Below, in pieces: positions 23,501 to 32,277 of a stretch of 64,000 nt of DNA (position 1 is the first letter of the stretch; the number at the start of each line of letters is the position of its first letter). The stretch comes from Aphrocallistes beatrix. Its lineage: Eukaryota; Porifera; Hexactinellida; Sceptrulophora; Aphrocallistidae. The DNA is taken from assembly GCA_963281255.1 (NCBI GenBank), contig OY725502.1:620001-684000 (forward strand), written 5' to 3'. The translations under genes were made by a program, and so were the position numbers. Below the pieces are notes generated by a model, which worked only from the letters and a program-made list of their open reading frames with translations, did no database searches and was not told the origin of the DNA.

Positions 23501-26021
23501 TAATAACATTTAGAATTAAATCTACAATTTCTTATCAACCCATGATGTATTATGCTCCCATCAAATTTAGGTTAACTCAACACTTTGGCTCAGCTTGGCT
23601 GAGCCAAAGTTGCTTTTAGCCAAGATTTAGCCAAGATTCACAAATCTTGGCCAGTTTACACTTTGGTCCATGACATATAGAATGCTATGGATAAACATTT
23701 GTGTAATAAATAAATAAACAAATATTTTAATTAACAAACAAATCGGTTAAAAATGTGTGGAACCTACACTCACCGTGAATTTCATGTAAAAAGGTTATCT
23801 CTACTAATAATTCCCTCCTTTACATCCCTAGTCCAAATTTTTGAGGTTGATATACTAGACCTTATGTAGAATCTTTGGTATTCGTGTGAGGAGTTCCTTT
23901 CTATTCTAGTTCGAGGGTATCCCCACCTATCCAGATGCTGGGAGGTTGTGGCAACTCATTGACACCTACTCAGTGAGTAGATTCTACACAGCTCCAACTG
24001 TCATTAGACTCCTCATGAAGTATGGAGATAGTCTCGTGAAGAAGTAAGCTCATCTAGCTCGAATAGGCTCATAGCTATCAATAATTCTTTCACATTAGTC
24101 ATGTTAGGAGGGAATGTAGACTGTAGATTTGGGGACTGAAGAAGAACCCATTCAAAAATATTTCGTGATACATACTTCTGTTAGCCTCTTTTACTTAACT
24201 AAGAAATTCATTGACGATATTTCTCCATACTTTGTTAGATATTCAAGAAAAAGCTTAAAGATTCTGGGAACAGCTGGAGAGCCAATCAATCCAGAGGCTT
24301 GGAATTGGTACTACAACGTAGTAGGAGAGAAGAGATGTTCTATAGTGGATACTTGGTGGCAGACAGAGACTGTGAGTCATTCTAACATCCTCTACGAGCA
24401 TCCTAGTACATCCTAGTACATTCTAGTACATTCTAGTACATCCTAATACATTCTAGTACATTCTAGTACATTCTAGTACATCCTAATACATTCTAGTACA
24501 TTATAGTACATCCTAATACATTCTAGTACATTCTAGTACATTATAGTACATTCTAGTACATTCTAGTACATTCTAGTACATCCTAATACATTCTAGTACA
24601 TTCTAGTACATCCTAGTACATTCTAGTACATTCTAGTACATCCTAGTACATCCTAGTACATTCTAGTACATTCTAGTACATCCTAGTACATTCTAGTACA
24701 TCCTAGTACATTCTAGTACATCCTAGTACATTCTAGTACATTCTAGTACATTCTAATACATTCTAGTACATTATAGTACATTCTAGTACATTCTAGTACA
24801 TCCTAGTACATTCTAGTACATTCTAGTACATTATAGTACATCCTAGTACATTATAGTACATTGTGAGATCTTGATACTTGTATTACAGGGCGGACCATTG
24901 ATCACGTCTCTCCCTGGATGTACTCCTCAGAAGCCTGGATCAGCTGTGAGTAGTTACCAGCCAGTGTACCGTCCTAGCCTGTTTAATCTGATCGCATGCT
25001 TTGTTAGACGTTTCCTTTCTTCGGCATATCTCCAGCCATTCTGGACGAAGAAGGGAACGAGTTGGAAGGAGAAGGGTCTGGATACCTGGTTAGTGCTTCC
25101 ACTAAAGTGTATTTTCGAATTTGCATGTACAGTTCTGACTGTGGTTTAGGTGATGAAGAAGCCTTGGCCTGGCATAATGAGGACTGTGTATGGGGACCAT
25201 GAGCGCTTTGAGTCCACATACTTCAAGCCGTTTCCTGGTTACTACTTGAGTGGAGATGGTATGTTTGTAGATTGTGCATAGAGACGAGTACGTACGTATG
25301 GTATGCTAGTATAATTCTTACTCTTGGTGTGGTCAGGGTGTTATCGAGATAAAGAAGGGTACTACTGGCTGACTGGTCGGATCGATGACATTCTGAACAC
25401 GAGTGGACACAGACTAGGCACAGCGGAGATAGAGTCTGCTCTGGTGCAACACCTCGATGTAGTGGAGGCAGCTGTGGTGAGATAACTCATTCCTGATTCT
25501 TGATGCAATATTACTATGAACGGTGTTATATTGTGTATTAGGTTGGTGGTGAGCATGAAGTGAAGGGAGAAAGCATTTACTGCTTTATCACACTTCGGCA
25601 GGTGTTAAAAGATATTTTAACAATCAATGTTACATTTAAATATATTGTTATTGGTGAAGTGAACATTAATTTAATTCCAGGGAGTTGATTTCTCAGAAAC
25701 CATTGCGAAGGAGGTGAGAGAACTTGGTGAGTACATTGTATATCATGGCTGCTGTTCTGTTTATAGAAATTTCTGAGACAAATTCGTATATTTTTATCCA
25801 TTTTAAAAATCGTGTCTTCAGTGAGGAGTAAGGTCGGTCCCTTCGCATCTCCTGACGCTATCCACAACGCACCCGGCCTCCCCAAGACTCGCTCTGGCAA
25901 GATAATGCGCCGAGTTCTGAGGAAGGTAGCGAGAGGAGACAGAGACCTCGGTGACGTCAGCACCATGGCGGATGCCACGGTTGTGGATCAGCTGTTCGCT
26001 CTCTCTCCTGTCAGATTCTGA
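14596..26021 (+). CDS. Acetyl-CoA synthetase (AMP-forming), gene 2, 18 exons with a giant intron 9
   Basis: A tandem duplicate of the preceding gene. Exons: 14596-14912, 14989-15080, 15145-15248, 15540-15612, 15678-15753, 15817-15919, 15998-16101, 16227-16301, 16624-16741, 23910-24043, 24239-24371, 24889-24945, 25008-25088, 25150-25258, 25337-25476, 25542-25601, 25681-25726, 25822-26021. The frame stays open for 673 residues, and all catalytic motifs, including the final [11 protein letters not shown] lysine, are present. Exon 6 uses a donor 9 bp further on than gene 1. Exons 1, 13-15 and 18 are almost identical to gene 1 while the others differ at many silent sites. Intron 9 (16742-23909) holds nested transposons, and intron 11 is filled by a 10-bp minisatellite. 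Whether the 7.2-kb intron is spliced efficiently cannot be seen here. Confidence 0.88.
17165..17370. repeat. Pentanucleotide microsatellite (TTGAC/ATGAC)n
   Basis: An uninterrupted run of 5-bp units alternating between TTGAC and ATGAC in blocks, preceded by two GAGGGACAGAC units. It lies inside TIR element 1. The apparent long minus-strand frames here are translations of the repeat. Confidence 0.9.
17588..17741. mobile_element. 154-bp hAT-type MITE
   Basis: Ends CATAGGTGTAACT and AGTTACGCCTATG, flanked by a perfect 8-bp duplication ATCGTCGT (17580-17587 and 17742-17749). It lies inside TIR element 1. Confidence 0.85.
17919..17974. repeat. Hairpin: near-perfect inverted repeat
   Basis: ACATTTCGCCTTTCCAACCT and its complement are separated by about 10 bp, forming a stem of about 23 bp. 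It may be a tiny MITE or an RNA-level hairpin. No further evidence. Confidence 0.6.
18975..19808. repeat. 40-bp minisatellite, about 21 copies
   Basis: The unit contains TTGCTCTGTTATGAGGGACA followed by GGGTGTAATTCAGTTGTTAC. Copies differ by a few substitutions, and one copy near 19530 is shortened. It lies inside the Ginger-like element, next to the left palindrome arm. Confidence 0.92.
19813..20335. repeat. Left arm of a large palindrome inside the Ginger-like element
   Basis: About 520 bp, nearly identical in inverted orientation to 20586-21102 plus 22435-22449. Both arms encode the same Ser/Thr/Pro-rich open frame (118 shared residues starting MGGEIIEFS), plus strand here and minus strand in the right arm. 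The right-arm orientation continues the integrase reading of the transposon. This arm is therefore an inverted duplication of the end of the transposase gene, not a separate gene. Confidence 0.8.
20586..21102 (-). pseudogene. Right palindrome arm: C-terminal part of the Ginger-like transposase
   Basis: On the minus strand this continues the integrase reading that stops at the mariner insertion, starting with the segment [13 protein letters not shown] and then stop codons. A Ser/Thr-rich open frame follows at 20956-20600. In the KRBA2/Ginger integrase group a similar GxxPxExxFG segment follows the core. It is broken by stops and by the mariner insertion. Confidence 0.5.
21103..22434 (+). mobile_element. 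Decayed mariner element inserted in the right palindrome arm
   Basis: Ends CTACGG...GTTCAATAAGTTCTGATCA and its complement, with TA at 21101-21102 and 22435-22436. The left palindrome arm preserves the empty site (CTTAGTATATTGAAC). The interior encodes a mariner-type transposase in pieces: an N-terminal helix-turn-helix part near 21220-21520 ([20 protein letters not shown]) and the C-terminal catalytic block [16 protein letters not shown] near 22140-22190. The middle is lost, and there are frameshifts and stops. A MITE lies within it near 21790-21950. Confidence 0.85.
21790..21950. mobile_element. MITE with ATGCCAACTTGAGTCATG end, nested in the mariner element
   Basis: The left end ATGCCAACTTGAGTCATGAT is the inverse of the right end of the MITE at 30759-30964. 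The right end AGTTGGCATA matches the family terminus. It contains the same 'AAAGCGGG' and 'GCGGGACA' motifs. Confidence 0.6.
24401..24860. repeat. 10-bp minisatellite in ACS2 intron 11, 46 units in perfect register
   Basis: Forty-six consecutive decamers of form T[TC][CA]TA[GA]TACA without one insertion or deletion. Three unit types (TTCTAGTACA, TCCTAGTACA or TCCTAATACA, and TTATAGTACA) are interspersed. It occupies most of the intron between exons 11 and 12. Confidence 0.95.
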
Positions 26022-26385
26022 TTCACGAATTTCAGTGAAACTACACAAATACACAAGATTGTGTTTCTAATGTAAATTTGTTCGTTTTCTCGAATTTTAT
26101 TATTTATTCTGCAGTTAATCGCGGTTAATCATATTATAGAGCTATTTTATTTTCGAAATACTTCTTGTTCATTTCGGGTGATAATATGATTCTTTTCTCC
26201 CCATAAAGTGAGATAAAATGCGGGGCGTCCCGCCAAACCGAGACAGTTGGCATGTATCATATCTTAGAATTTAGACAAATATTTTAATCGGAACGAAGCT
26301 ATTCGTACGTATATAGTGTATCTCTTGCATTTCAATAGTATTTAATAATATCAGATCTTAATAATACTACGTAAGTCAGTAGCAA
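26022..26385. other. Intergenic region between ACS gene 2 and the KH gene
   Basis: Noncoding. Around 26222-26262 (GCGTCCCGCC ... AGTTGGCATGTATCAT) is one end of the CATACTTGCCAACT MITE family. I see nothing else. Confidence 0.4.
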
Positions 26386-29300
26386 ATGTACTCAAGTTTT
26401 GACACACGTCCGATACGGGACCGGATGATCGAGGAGGACAAGCAGGTGTACGATCAGCTGGTAGCAGAGAGGGACAGTCTGGACAGTTCCTTTGTGAACG
26501 CCATCCGCCTCCTGGACGACGAGATAGCTAACCTCAAAGCTAAAGCAACAGGACTGGCACCCGGCGAAGTGGTGCTGACTGAGAAGATATTCGTTCCAGT
26601 GGACGAGAACCCTGGAGTAAGTTTATGGATATTTATTCGCTTAACTAATTGGAATGATGAGTGCAGAATCTAGATTGTTACATCACCATTTACTACTTTT
26701 TAGGTCAAATTATGACGAATTCTGATCATTTTTTATTTAATAAACTCTAGTTACTTACGTCGCTTATCTGAATCTAAATTCAGGTGCATAGCACACCGGA
26801 CCAAAGTTGTCCGTTAATGGCTGCTACGCCTATGAATGGATCTCGATACGGAGGGAGTTGATTAATTGTTTTTATTCAGTACAACTTCGTTGGGAAGCTC
26901 CTGGGTCCTAAAGGCATCACTCTGAAGAGCATGCAGGGGGACACGGGGACGAAGATGACCATCCTAGGAAAGGGGTCTGTGCGTAACAGAATCAAGGTAG
27001 TTCAATCTGAAATCTGAAAGATTTGCAAGGTAGAATCGATTCTTTTAACAACGATTTCGTTCCGAAGGAGGACGAGCTGAGAGAGACTGGGAACAAGGAG
27101 TGGGAGCACTTGAACGAGCAGCTGCATGTGTTCGTGGAGGCGAGGGGACCTCCTAACATTGCTAAGGCCAAGATGGCAGCAGCAATCGCAGAAGTGAAGA
27201 AAATGCTGATTCCTCAGGTTGACTTAAAATTACGAAATTTTGAAATGATTCTGAAAATTAAAATATTCTATTTTTCTTAATAAATATTTTGGCCAACGAA
27301 CTATGTCTCAATAATTAACTGAACTTGTAACGCTGAACTGAACTGTCAGGTTAAAACCCTAAGATGACTTGGGGTCAAAGGTATAAATAGAAAAAACCCC
27401 ACTTTCATTTTCAATTTCAATTCACTTTCACTTTCAATTCAACATTCCTAGCCAAAGTAAGTTAACAAAATGAATGCATCGGTTTTCCTTTTCCAGCCAG
27501 TGCGAACAATTATGTTTACACTGCGAAATGGATTTTTTGATGTGCTAGCGCCTTAGCTTTGTTACCGCTTCGCGGATTGCAAACACTTTCGTTTCAAAAT
27601 CAGAGATTTTCCCAGTCTAAAATTGGATATTATTGCTACAAATTTTCACAATTCTGGCTCTTATCGTCTCTTCAATCATTCCAGACGCAGCAACAATCAA
27701 GATTTTATGATATAGTTGTTAGTACTCTAGTACATTCCATCATATGCCAGTCATCACACAAACAACCAAGAGAGTATAATATAGTCATATGGTGTATACC
27801 CTGGATTCCTGGGTAAAAAGAACTGTATAAAAGCGTTGGAACTTTCAATATCACAAAACTCGCTATGGACTTCTACTTGCCTTCATGGTTGTTTATCATC
27901 GTCGGGCTCTCGATATTCCTAATTGGTAACATCGTTACCTATTCAATTGGAGCTGGGCTTGGACATATCAGACCGATCCTCCCTTTTATCAGCTCTACTG
28001 GAACCCAAGCTCCAGAAAACGGTATATTTGTCATCAATTTTGCCCTCACAGCTTTCTTCTTTTTCTTTACATTTTACATCCGCTATTTGCATGCTAAAAA
28101 AGTGGTAAAGAAAACCCTATTATTCAGCATTGCTAACTTCATTGTATTGTTGGCGGGGTTTGTATCGATATTCGCTTTATTAGCTGTCGCGGCATTTGAA
28201 GGAGACGACGCTTACTGGCCGCACTATATCGCAGCTTTGATTTCAATTTTCGCCAACTACATTTATGCACTAGCGCAAGCCTTTATCGGACTTAGGCTAC
28301 CTCCTCGTAACACGATCTGGAAATGGGCCATCTTCCTTATTCAAATTGGTCTGACACTAATCGGGTTCGTTTCATTCCTCTACTTTGTCGCGATCGTTTA
28401 TGCCCCACAGGTGAGAGTGTATGACACGTACAATGATAACCTCACAGCATTGGCGAACAATTCTGCGCTAACCGCCCAGTTCTATCAAGGACAGATTTTA
28501 CACCACTCCAGCGCGTTAGCAGAATGGATATTATTTATTGAGATCATTATTTTCTATCTGACTTTCATCCCAGATTTCCACAGAATTCGCTTCAGTATGA
28601 GCGTAGAGCTCCGCTATGATGAAGACAAGCAGACAGTTAACATGGAAAATCGAGCGGCCAAATAGGAACATTACGGATTCATTTACTTATTATTTTTCTT
28701 TATATCCATTTCATATTCTATCTTATCTTAGCTCATAGGGCATAGTCTCTACGTATATGCTTGTACTTCAGTGTAGTTTTGAATTAATTGAATGTTTTAT
28801 GTTAGTACGTTGGTCTGTTGATAAGTCATCATTCATTTCTAGGACCCGCACTTTGATCCGATTCGCCATGAACAGCGCTTTATGATGGGGTTCATTCCTC
28901 CCCCCGGCCAGATGGTGCCTCCTCCTCCTGAGCCCATCGCCCCCATCCGAGGGCGTGGAAGGGGGCGTGGCCGTGGGGGACCTCCTCGCGGAATGAGAGG
29001 GAGAGGGGTGAGTCATGGGAACAACGGTCCAATGTCTCCTGGACACCACAACATGTCTTCTGGCGGAGGGAGGAATTCAGAATCTGGGAGAGTGAGTGAA
29101 ATTACGATTCATGATTCGTTCTATTTGATTAAGTTTTTAATGTTTTTTTCTATGCGATAGGGACACGAGGGCAGATTCTCTTCTCCTCATTTGTGAGTCC
29201 TTCTTAAACGTTCCATATTTATAAATTTTATGTATAACCTCTTCTCTTCTCGTTACTAGTAACAGCTCCATGGAAGGCAATTATAAATCGGGAGGTCAGT

Positions 29301-29499
29301 GACTACTCAACAATACACTACAATATACTCCTATGCAAGATTTACTTCTGCGTTCATTCATCCGTGTGTTTAACCGTTCTAATGTTTAGCTAGCGGAGGT
29401 TGGAAGTCCCCTGGGCGTAGCCGTAGCAGCTACAGAGACCATCCCTACGAAAGACCGATGAAGCAAGAATACGGACACGACCCTCATCACCCTTACTAG
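26386..29499 (+). CDS. KHDRBS/Sam68-like STAR-family RNA-binding protein, 7 exons
   Basis: Exons 26386-26616, 26880-26996, 27068-27217, 28843-29091, 29161-29192, 29260-29294 and 29390-29499 give 307 residues. An N-terminal QUA1-like helical segment ([19 protein letters not shown]) precedes the KH domain: [19 protein letters not shown], then [15 protein letters not shown], then [17 protein letters not shown] and [11 protein letters not shown]. Next come the Sam68-type PPP and RG-rich stretch ([16 protein letters not shown]) and a C-terminal Tyr/Arg-rich tail ending DPHHPY. Proteins of this family dimerise through QUA1, bind U/A-rich RNA and regulate alternative splicing in the nucleus; the tail is a tyrosine-kinase/SH3 target in vertebrates. 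A GTGAGT inside exon 4 (near 29008) could serve as an alternative donor. Intron 3 contains a whole other gene. Confidence 0.9.
27355..27461. mobile_element. piggyBac-type MITE with an internal TATA box (copy 1)
   Basis: A 107-bp element flanked by TTAA (27351-27354 and 27462-27465). It contains GGGGTCAAAGGTATAAATAG and a pyrimidine-rich CCCCACTTTCATTTTCAATT block, both shared with 46409-46525 and 51724-51835. TTAA targets and CCCT/GGG ends match piggyBac-type elements. It lies about 400 bp upstream of the DRAM-like gene. Confidence 0.75.
27824..27831 (+). promoter_or_regulatory. TATA box of the nested DRAM-family gene
   Basis: TATAAAAG lies 41 bp upstream of the ATG at 27865. The position fits a short-leader transcript starting inside KHDRBS intron 3. 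Inferred from sequence and spacing only. Confidence 0.5.
27865..28665 (+). CDS. DRAM/TMEM150 (Frag1/Sfk1) family membrane protein, nested in an intron
   Basis: 266 residues, intronless, with six hydrophobic segments (near 8-28, 52-72, 85-108, 120-142, 150-175 and 220-240). The family signatures are clear: [23 protein letters not shown] after the first helix, here split as [12 protein letters not shown] and [10 protein letters not shown], and AEWILF followed by [15 protein letters not shown] at the last helix. These parallel the HxNPxLPYISDTGTxxPExxxF and FYLTFIxDF blocks of DRAM proteins. DRAM1/2 are lysosomal regulators of autophagy, while the TMEM150 relatives act at the plasma membrane in PI4-kinase recruitment, so family membership alone does not fix the function. 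Two NxT/S sequons (NLT, NNS) lie in the large loop before the last helix. The gene sits wholly within KHDRBS intron 3 on the same strand, with its own TATA box. Confidence 0.88.
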   Translation: MDFYLPSWLFIIVGLSIFLIGNIVTYSIGAGLGHIRPILPFISSTGTQAPENGIFVINFALTAFFFFFTFYIRYLHAKKVVKKTLLFSIANFIVLLAGFVSIFALLAVAAFEGDDAYWPHYIAALISIFANYIYALAQAFIGLRLPPRNTIWKWAIFLIQIGLTLIGFVSFLYFVAIVYAPQVRVYDTYNDNLTALANNSALTAQFYQGQILHHSSALAEWILFIEIIIFYLTFIPDFHRIRFSMSVELRYDEDKQTVNMENRAAK

Positions 29500-30758
29500 C
29501 TGTGAGTTAGTTTCTCTCTTCGATGGAATGTTTACTTGCCTCTTCCTTTAGACTCATTCCACGAATTTTAAGCATCTAAAATCTTTTAAAATAACGGAAA
29601 TAGTTATCATTATGGTATAATGAGAAAAAGTCATCTTCAAAATAAATAAACTAAGAAAACTTAAAAGTGTATTTTAAGTAAGAAATTTAAATTTATTAAA
29701 TCCATGCATGTACGCTTGCTTGTGCTGTGTGGATTGCAGACACTTTTCGTCCACTTAAGCCACATTTATCAGAAGTGTTCAGATTCAGAACAAACAAACA
29801 AAATGCATTGAGTTTTAATTCTTAGGATTATATCTGACTTACTAATAATACTAGTCGATCTTCAAAATAATATTTAAGGCGAACTGTGTTAATTATAACA
29901 TAATTCTCTCAAGATTAGCATTTGAATAATACAACAGCATTAACATTATATAATTAATTGTGATATAAATTTGTTTCTATCCCACATAGCTATCTCATCT
30001 TCACTGATAACTTAAATAGAAGCTGCGGACACTAACTACCCATTAACTAGTTACAGATAGTAGATCCCGACCTTCTGATGGATAACATCCACAATAGTGC
30101 CTCTCCTAACTAGATACTCAGTACTTGATAGGATGATAGTCAAATTAATTTTAGTGCGTAGAGTAAACTGTATTTCTATTCGATACCTATTTATATAAAT
30201 AAATATTTTCCATTATTCACTAACTAGAAATGGGATATAAACTATAATATATATATATTGCAAGTGAATGGGATATGATTCAAGTAAAAGTTTTGGAGAT
30301 AATTTTGTCAGTCTGCATATCTAACTAAATCGATGGTAGCATGTAGCAAACCGTGAGATATGGTAAAATAGTACTACGAACATTCTAGAATCTAAATCGT
30401 GAGAATAGTGAGTAATGGTCTCATATAACAGCGAAAATCATGAGAGTTGACAGGCCTAAGTCTATTATTGAACAGGCTATGAGCGCTAACACAGTTTAAA
30501 CATTATTTATTTAATTCAATAATTTCAACAAAAATCTCTCAACATATTATCTCGAACTACATTAAGCACGAAGGAGTGCTGTGATAAGATACTGTTTATT
30601 AACAATTATACAAATATAAACATTGGTTCTAAAGGTAACATCAAAACATTTTAAATCATATATTTGATAAATGATAATCAAATAAATGTTGATAAACTTT
30701 CGGCTATATGATTGTAGATATACATACGTAAATAATGCCACTCATTACGGATCCCTAG
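29500..30758. other. Intergenic, AT-rich; includes a possible old Helitron-like copy
   Basis: No gene is seen. Around 29712-29827 there is a short, strongly diverged copy of the Helitron-like family: a GCTTGCTTGTGCTGTGTGG start, then ACACTTTTCGTCC, ending ATTGAGTTTTAATTCTTAGGA. The remainder is unstructured AT-rich sequence. Confidence 0.35.
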
Positions 30759-30964
30759 CATACTTGCCAACTGTCCCGTTTTGGCGAGACATCCCGCCTT
30801 TTTCACTCTTCTATTAGAGCTAATTTTCACGAGTGTCCCGCTTTTATATGAAATTTCTCCATTATGTCCCGCTTTTTTAATTCTATGTATAATATTTTTC
30901 CATTGCATCCCGCGAAATTCAACGCTGCGTCCCGCTTTTATCATGGCTCAAGTTGGCATGTATG
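30759..30964. mobile_element. 206-bp MITE with CATACTTGCCAACT ends
   Basis: Ends CATACTTGCCAACTGTCCCG and AGTTGGCATGTATG, flanked by CCCTAG on both sides (30753-30758 and 30965-30970). The interior repeats the phrase GTCCCGCTTTT four or five times. Relatives are at 21790-21950 and, as an end fragment, near 26250. Superfamily uncertain. Confidence 0.75.
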
Positions 30965-31065
30965 CCCTAGCTACGATAGACTCTCATTGATACAATTCAT
31001 CACGTCTCCAATCCATTGCTTCATAGCTTAAATCCTAAGTCTCATCCATCCGCATTTGATATAAA

Positions 31066-31875
31066 ATGGCCTCAGAACCTAGGACCCGCCGCAGTAGCCG
31101 CGGGAGTTATTCAGACCCCCCACACCCCTCCTCTCCTACCCCCACCCCTACCTCTTCAACCGCAGGCTCCGTCTCCTGCACCCTGTGCAACACCTCAGAA
31201 AGTCTGGTGTGGCTGCCTCACGTCAACACAGCCACAAACCCGCCTCCTCACTCCAGTGAACAAGTGGTCCTATGCACCACGTGCGCTGCGGCCCAGCACT
31301 CTGTCCTACACAACACGCGTCTCAGCAGCAGTAAGAGACAGCGGCACAGCTCTGCCAGCAGCACAGCCAGCAATCTCACAGCTGCTAAAGAGAAGGTGCG
31401 CGCTACCCCGACTACCTCGACCCCCCAAGAAGATACAGCCGCACCTACTGATGATGATATTGAAACTCGCAAATCCAACCCATTTCGTTACCCACGAAAG
31501 AGCAAGCCTTCTCGTGTGTACATGCAGCCCTCGACCAGTGTGTGCGACCGTGTCTACCATCACGGCGTGAGGTTCGAGCCAGGAGACATCGTGTCTGTGG
31601 TGGACAGGGACAATCAAGGATTCTACTTTGCATTCGTGCGGGGACTTATGAGTGACATTGAGGCGAATAAATTCGCATTTCTCACATGGTTACTACCGTT
31701 TGAACCAACACTCGTAAAATGCGCTACGAAACCCTCTTTCGTGCCCAGTAAATACTGCATGGGTCCGCAGGACTACTACCCTAGGCCTATCGAATGTCTG
31801 CGATTCGAATGCAGTTCTCCGCTCTCAGCTTCTTACAGATATCCGAAGAGTAAAGTGGACTCTCCTTTCATGTGA
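31066..31875 (+). CDS. GATAD1: GATAD1 homologue (GATA-type zinc finger, chromatin reader complex subunit)
   Basis: 269 residues, single exon. After a Ser/Pro-rich N terminus there is a zinc finger of four cysteines, C38-x2-C41 ... C70-x2-C73, in the GATAD1-like setting CTLCNTSESLVW and VVLCTTCAAA. The middle is low-complexity and basic. The C-terminal half carries the family-specific domain: GDIVSVVDRDNQGFYFAFVR, FLTWLLP, SKYCMGPQDYYPRP and LRFECSSPL. In vertebrates GATAD1 belongs to an H3K4me3-associated SIN3/KDM5A/EMSY complex. The finger spacing is longer than in the vertebrate protein. The ATG at 31066 follows a frame with no better start. Confidence 0.85.
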   Translation: MASEPRTRRSSRGSYSDPPHPSSPTPTPTSSTAGSVSCTLCNTSESLVWLPHVNTATNPPPHSSEQVVLCTTCAAAQHSVLHNTRLSSSKRQRHSSASSTASNLTAAKEKVRATPTTSTPQEDTAAPTDDDIETRKSNPFRYPRKSKPSRVYMQPSTSVCDRVYHHGVRFEPGDIVSVVDRDNQGFYFAFVRGLMSDIEANKFAFLTWLLPFEPTLVKCATKPSFVPSKYCMGPQDYYPRPIECLRFECSSPLSASYRYPKSKVDSPFM

Positions 31876-32277
31876 TTTCTGTTAATACATTTATGTATAA
31901 AGTGTTTCAAATTGATGGAATTATACAATTTAATTTCTGTCAGCAGACGCTGTTTGTATTCGATTGTAGGTTCTCCGCTACAAAGTGGATATTTAGTTTA
32001 AAAGTGTTTTTGATTTCAGTTTCGCTCCTTCGTTTCTTTTTCTCCACTTTCGTAATCCTTTTTGAGAGATTTGATGTCGAATTTTGCTCATAATACAACG
32101 CGATAAGGGCTGCACAATTCTGAATTTGCATCATGTCAAATGGTAAATTATGCACTAAAGTATAGAAGTTGATTTCGATTAGCTAAAAATTTTGCTCTCT
32201 CTCTCTCTATGTATATTTTCAATATATTTTAGCTCAGGATTTTATTCAATACTACGATACTTAACTACCGCAGCGGA
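31876..32277. other. Intergenic region between GATAD1 and sortilin genes
   Basis: Noncoding AT-rich DNA with a short CT dinucleotide run near 32197. It must contain the GATAD1 3' end and the sortilin promoter, but no element stands out. Confidence 0.4.

Larger units (their letters stand above)
18645..23675 (-). mobile_element. Decayed Ginger-like DNA transposon (about 5.0 kb) with integrase-type transposase
   Basis: Terminal inverted repeats of about 170 bp begin TGTTATGGACCAAAGTGTAA. TATA flanks both ends (18641-18644 and 23676-23679). Comparison with the other terminal repeat of element 1 shows that the empty site has one TATA. Ends of form TGTNR with 4-bp duplications are described for Ginger1 transposons. 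On the minus strand, about 22890-22418 encodes pieces of a retroviral-type integrase: an HHCC-like [10 protein letters not shown], then SDLIDL, then [17 protein letters not shown]. The reading continues beyond the mariner insert in the right palindrome arm (GRTPLEVHF). The middle of the catalytic core is missing, so it is dead. Nested inside are a 40-bp minisatellite, a large palindrome, a mariner element and another MITE. Confidence 0.65.
16912..23690. mobile_element. TIR element 1 in ACS2 intron 9, split by a younger element
   Basis: The left terminal repeat begins CCATAGCATTCTATATAC at 16912 and runs about 75 bp. Its inverted partner ends at 18644 and resumes after the 5-kb insert at 23676, finishing GAATGCTATGG at 23690. 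ATAAA stands on both outer sides (16907-16911 and 23691-23695), a possible 5-bp target duplication. Without the insert the element is about 1.75 kb. Its interior has no coding sequence, a TTGAC/ATGAC microsatellite and other small insertions. The superfamily is unknown. Confidence 0.65.

Noticed and set aside
18645..23675. LTR retrotransposon or old retroviral copy
   Set aside because: The termini are inverted, not direct, repeats, and no gag, protease or reverse transcriptase is visible. Only an integrase-type enzyme is seen, which fits a DNA transposon.
24401..24860. CRISPR or telomere-like array
   Set aside because: 10-bp units without spacers, and not a telomeric motif.
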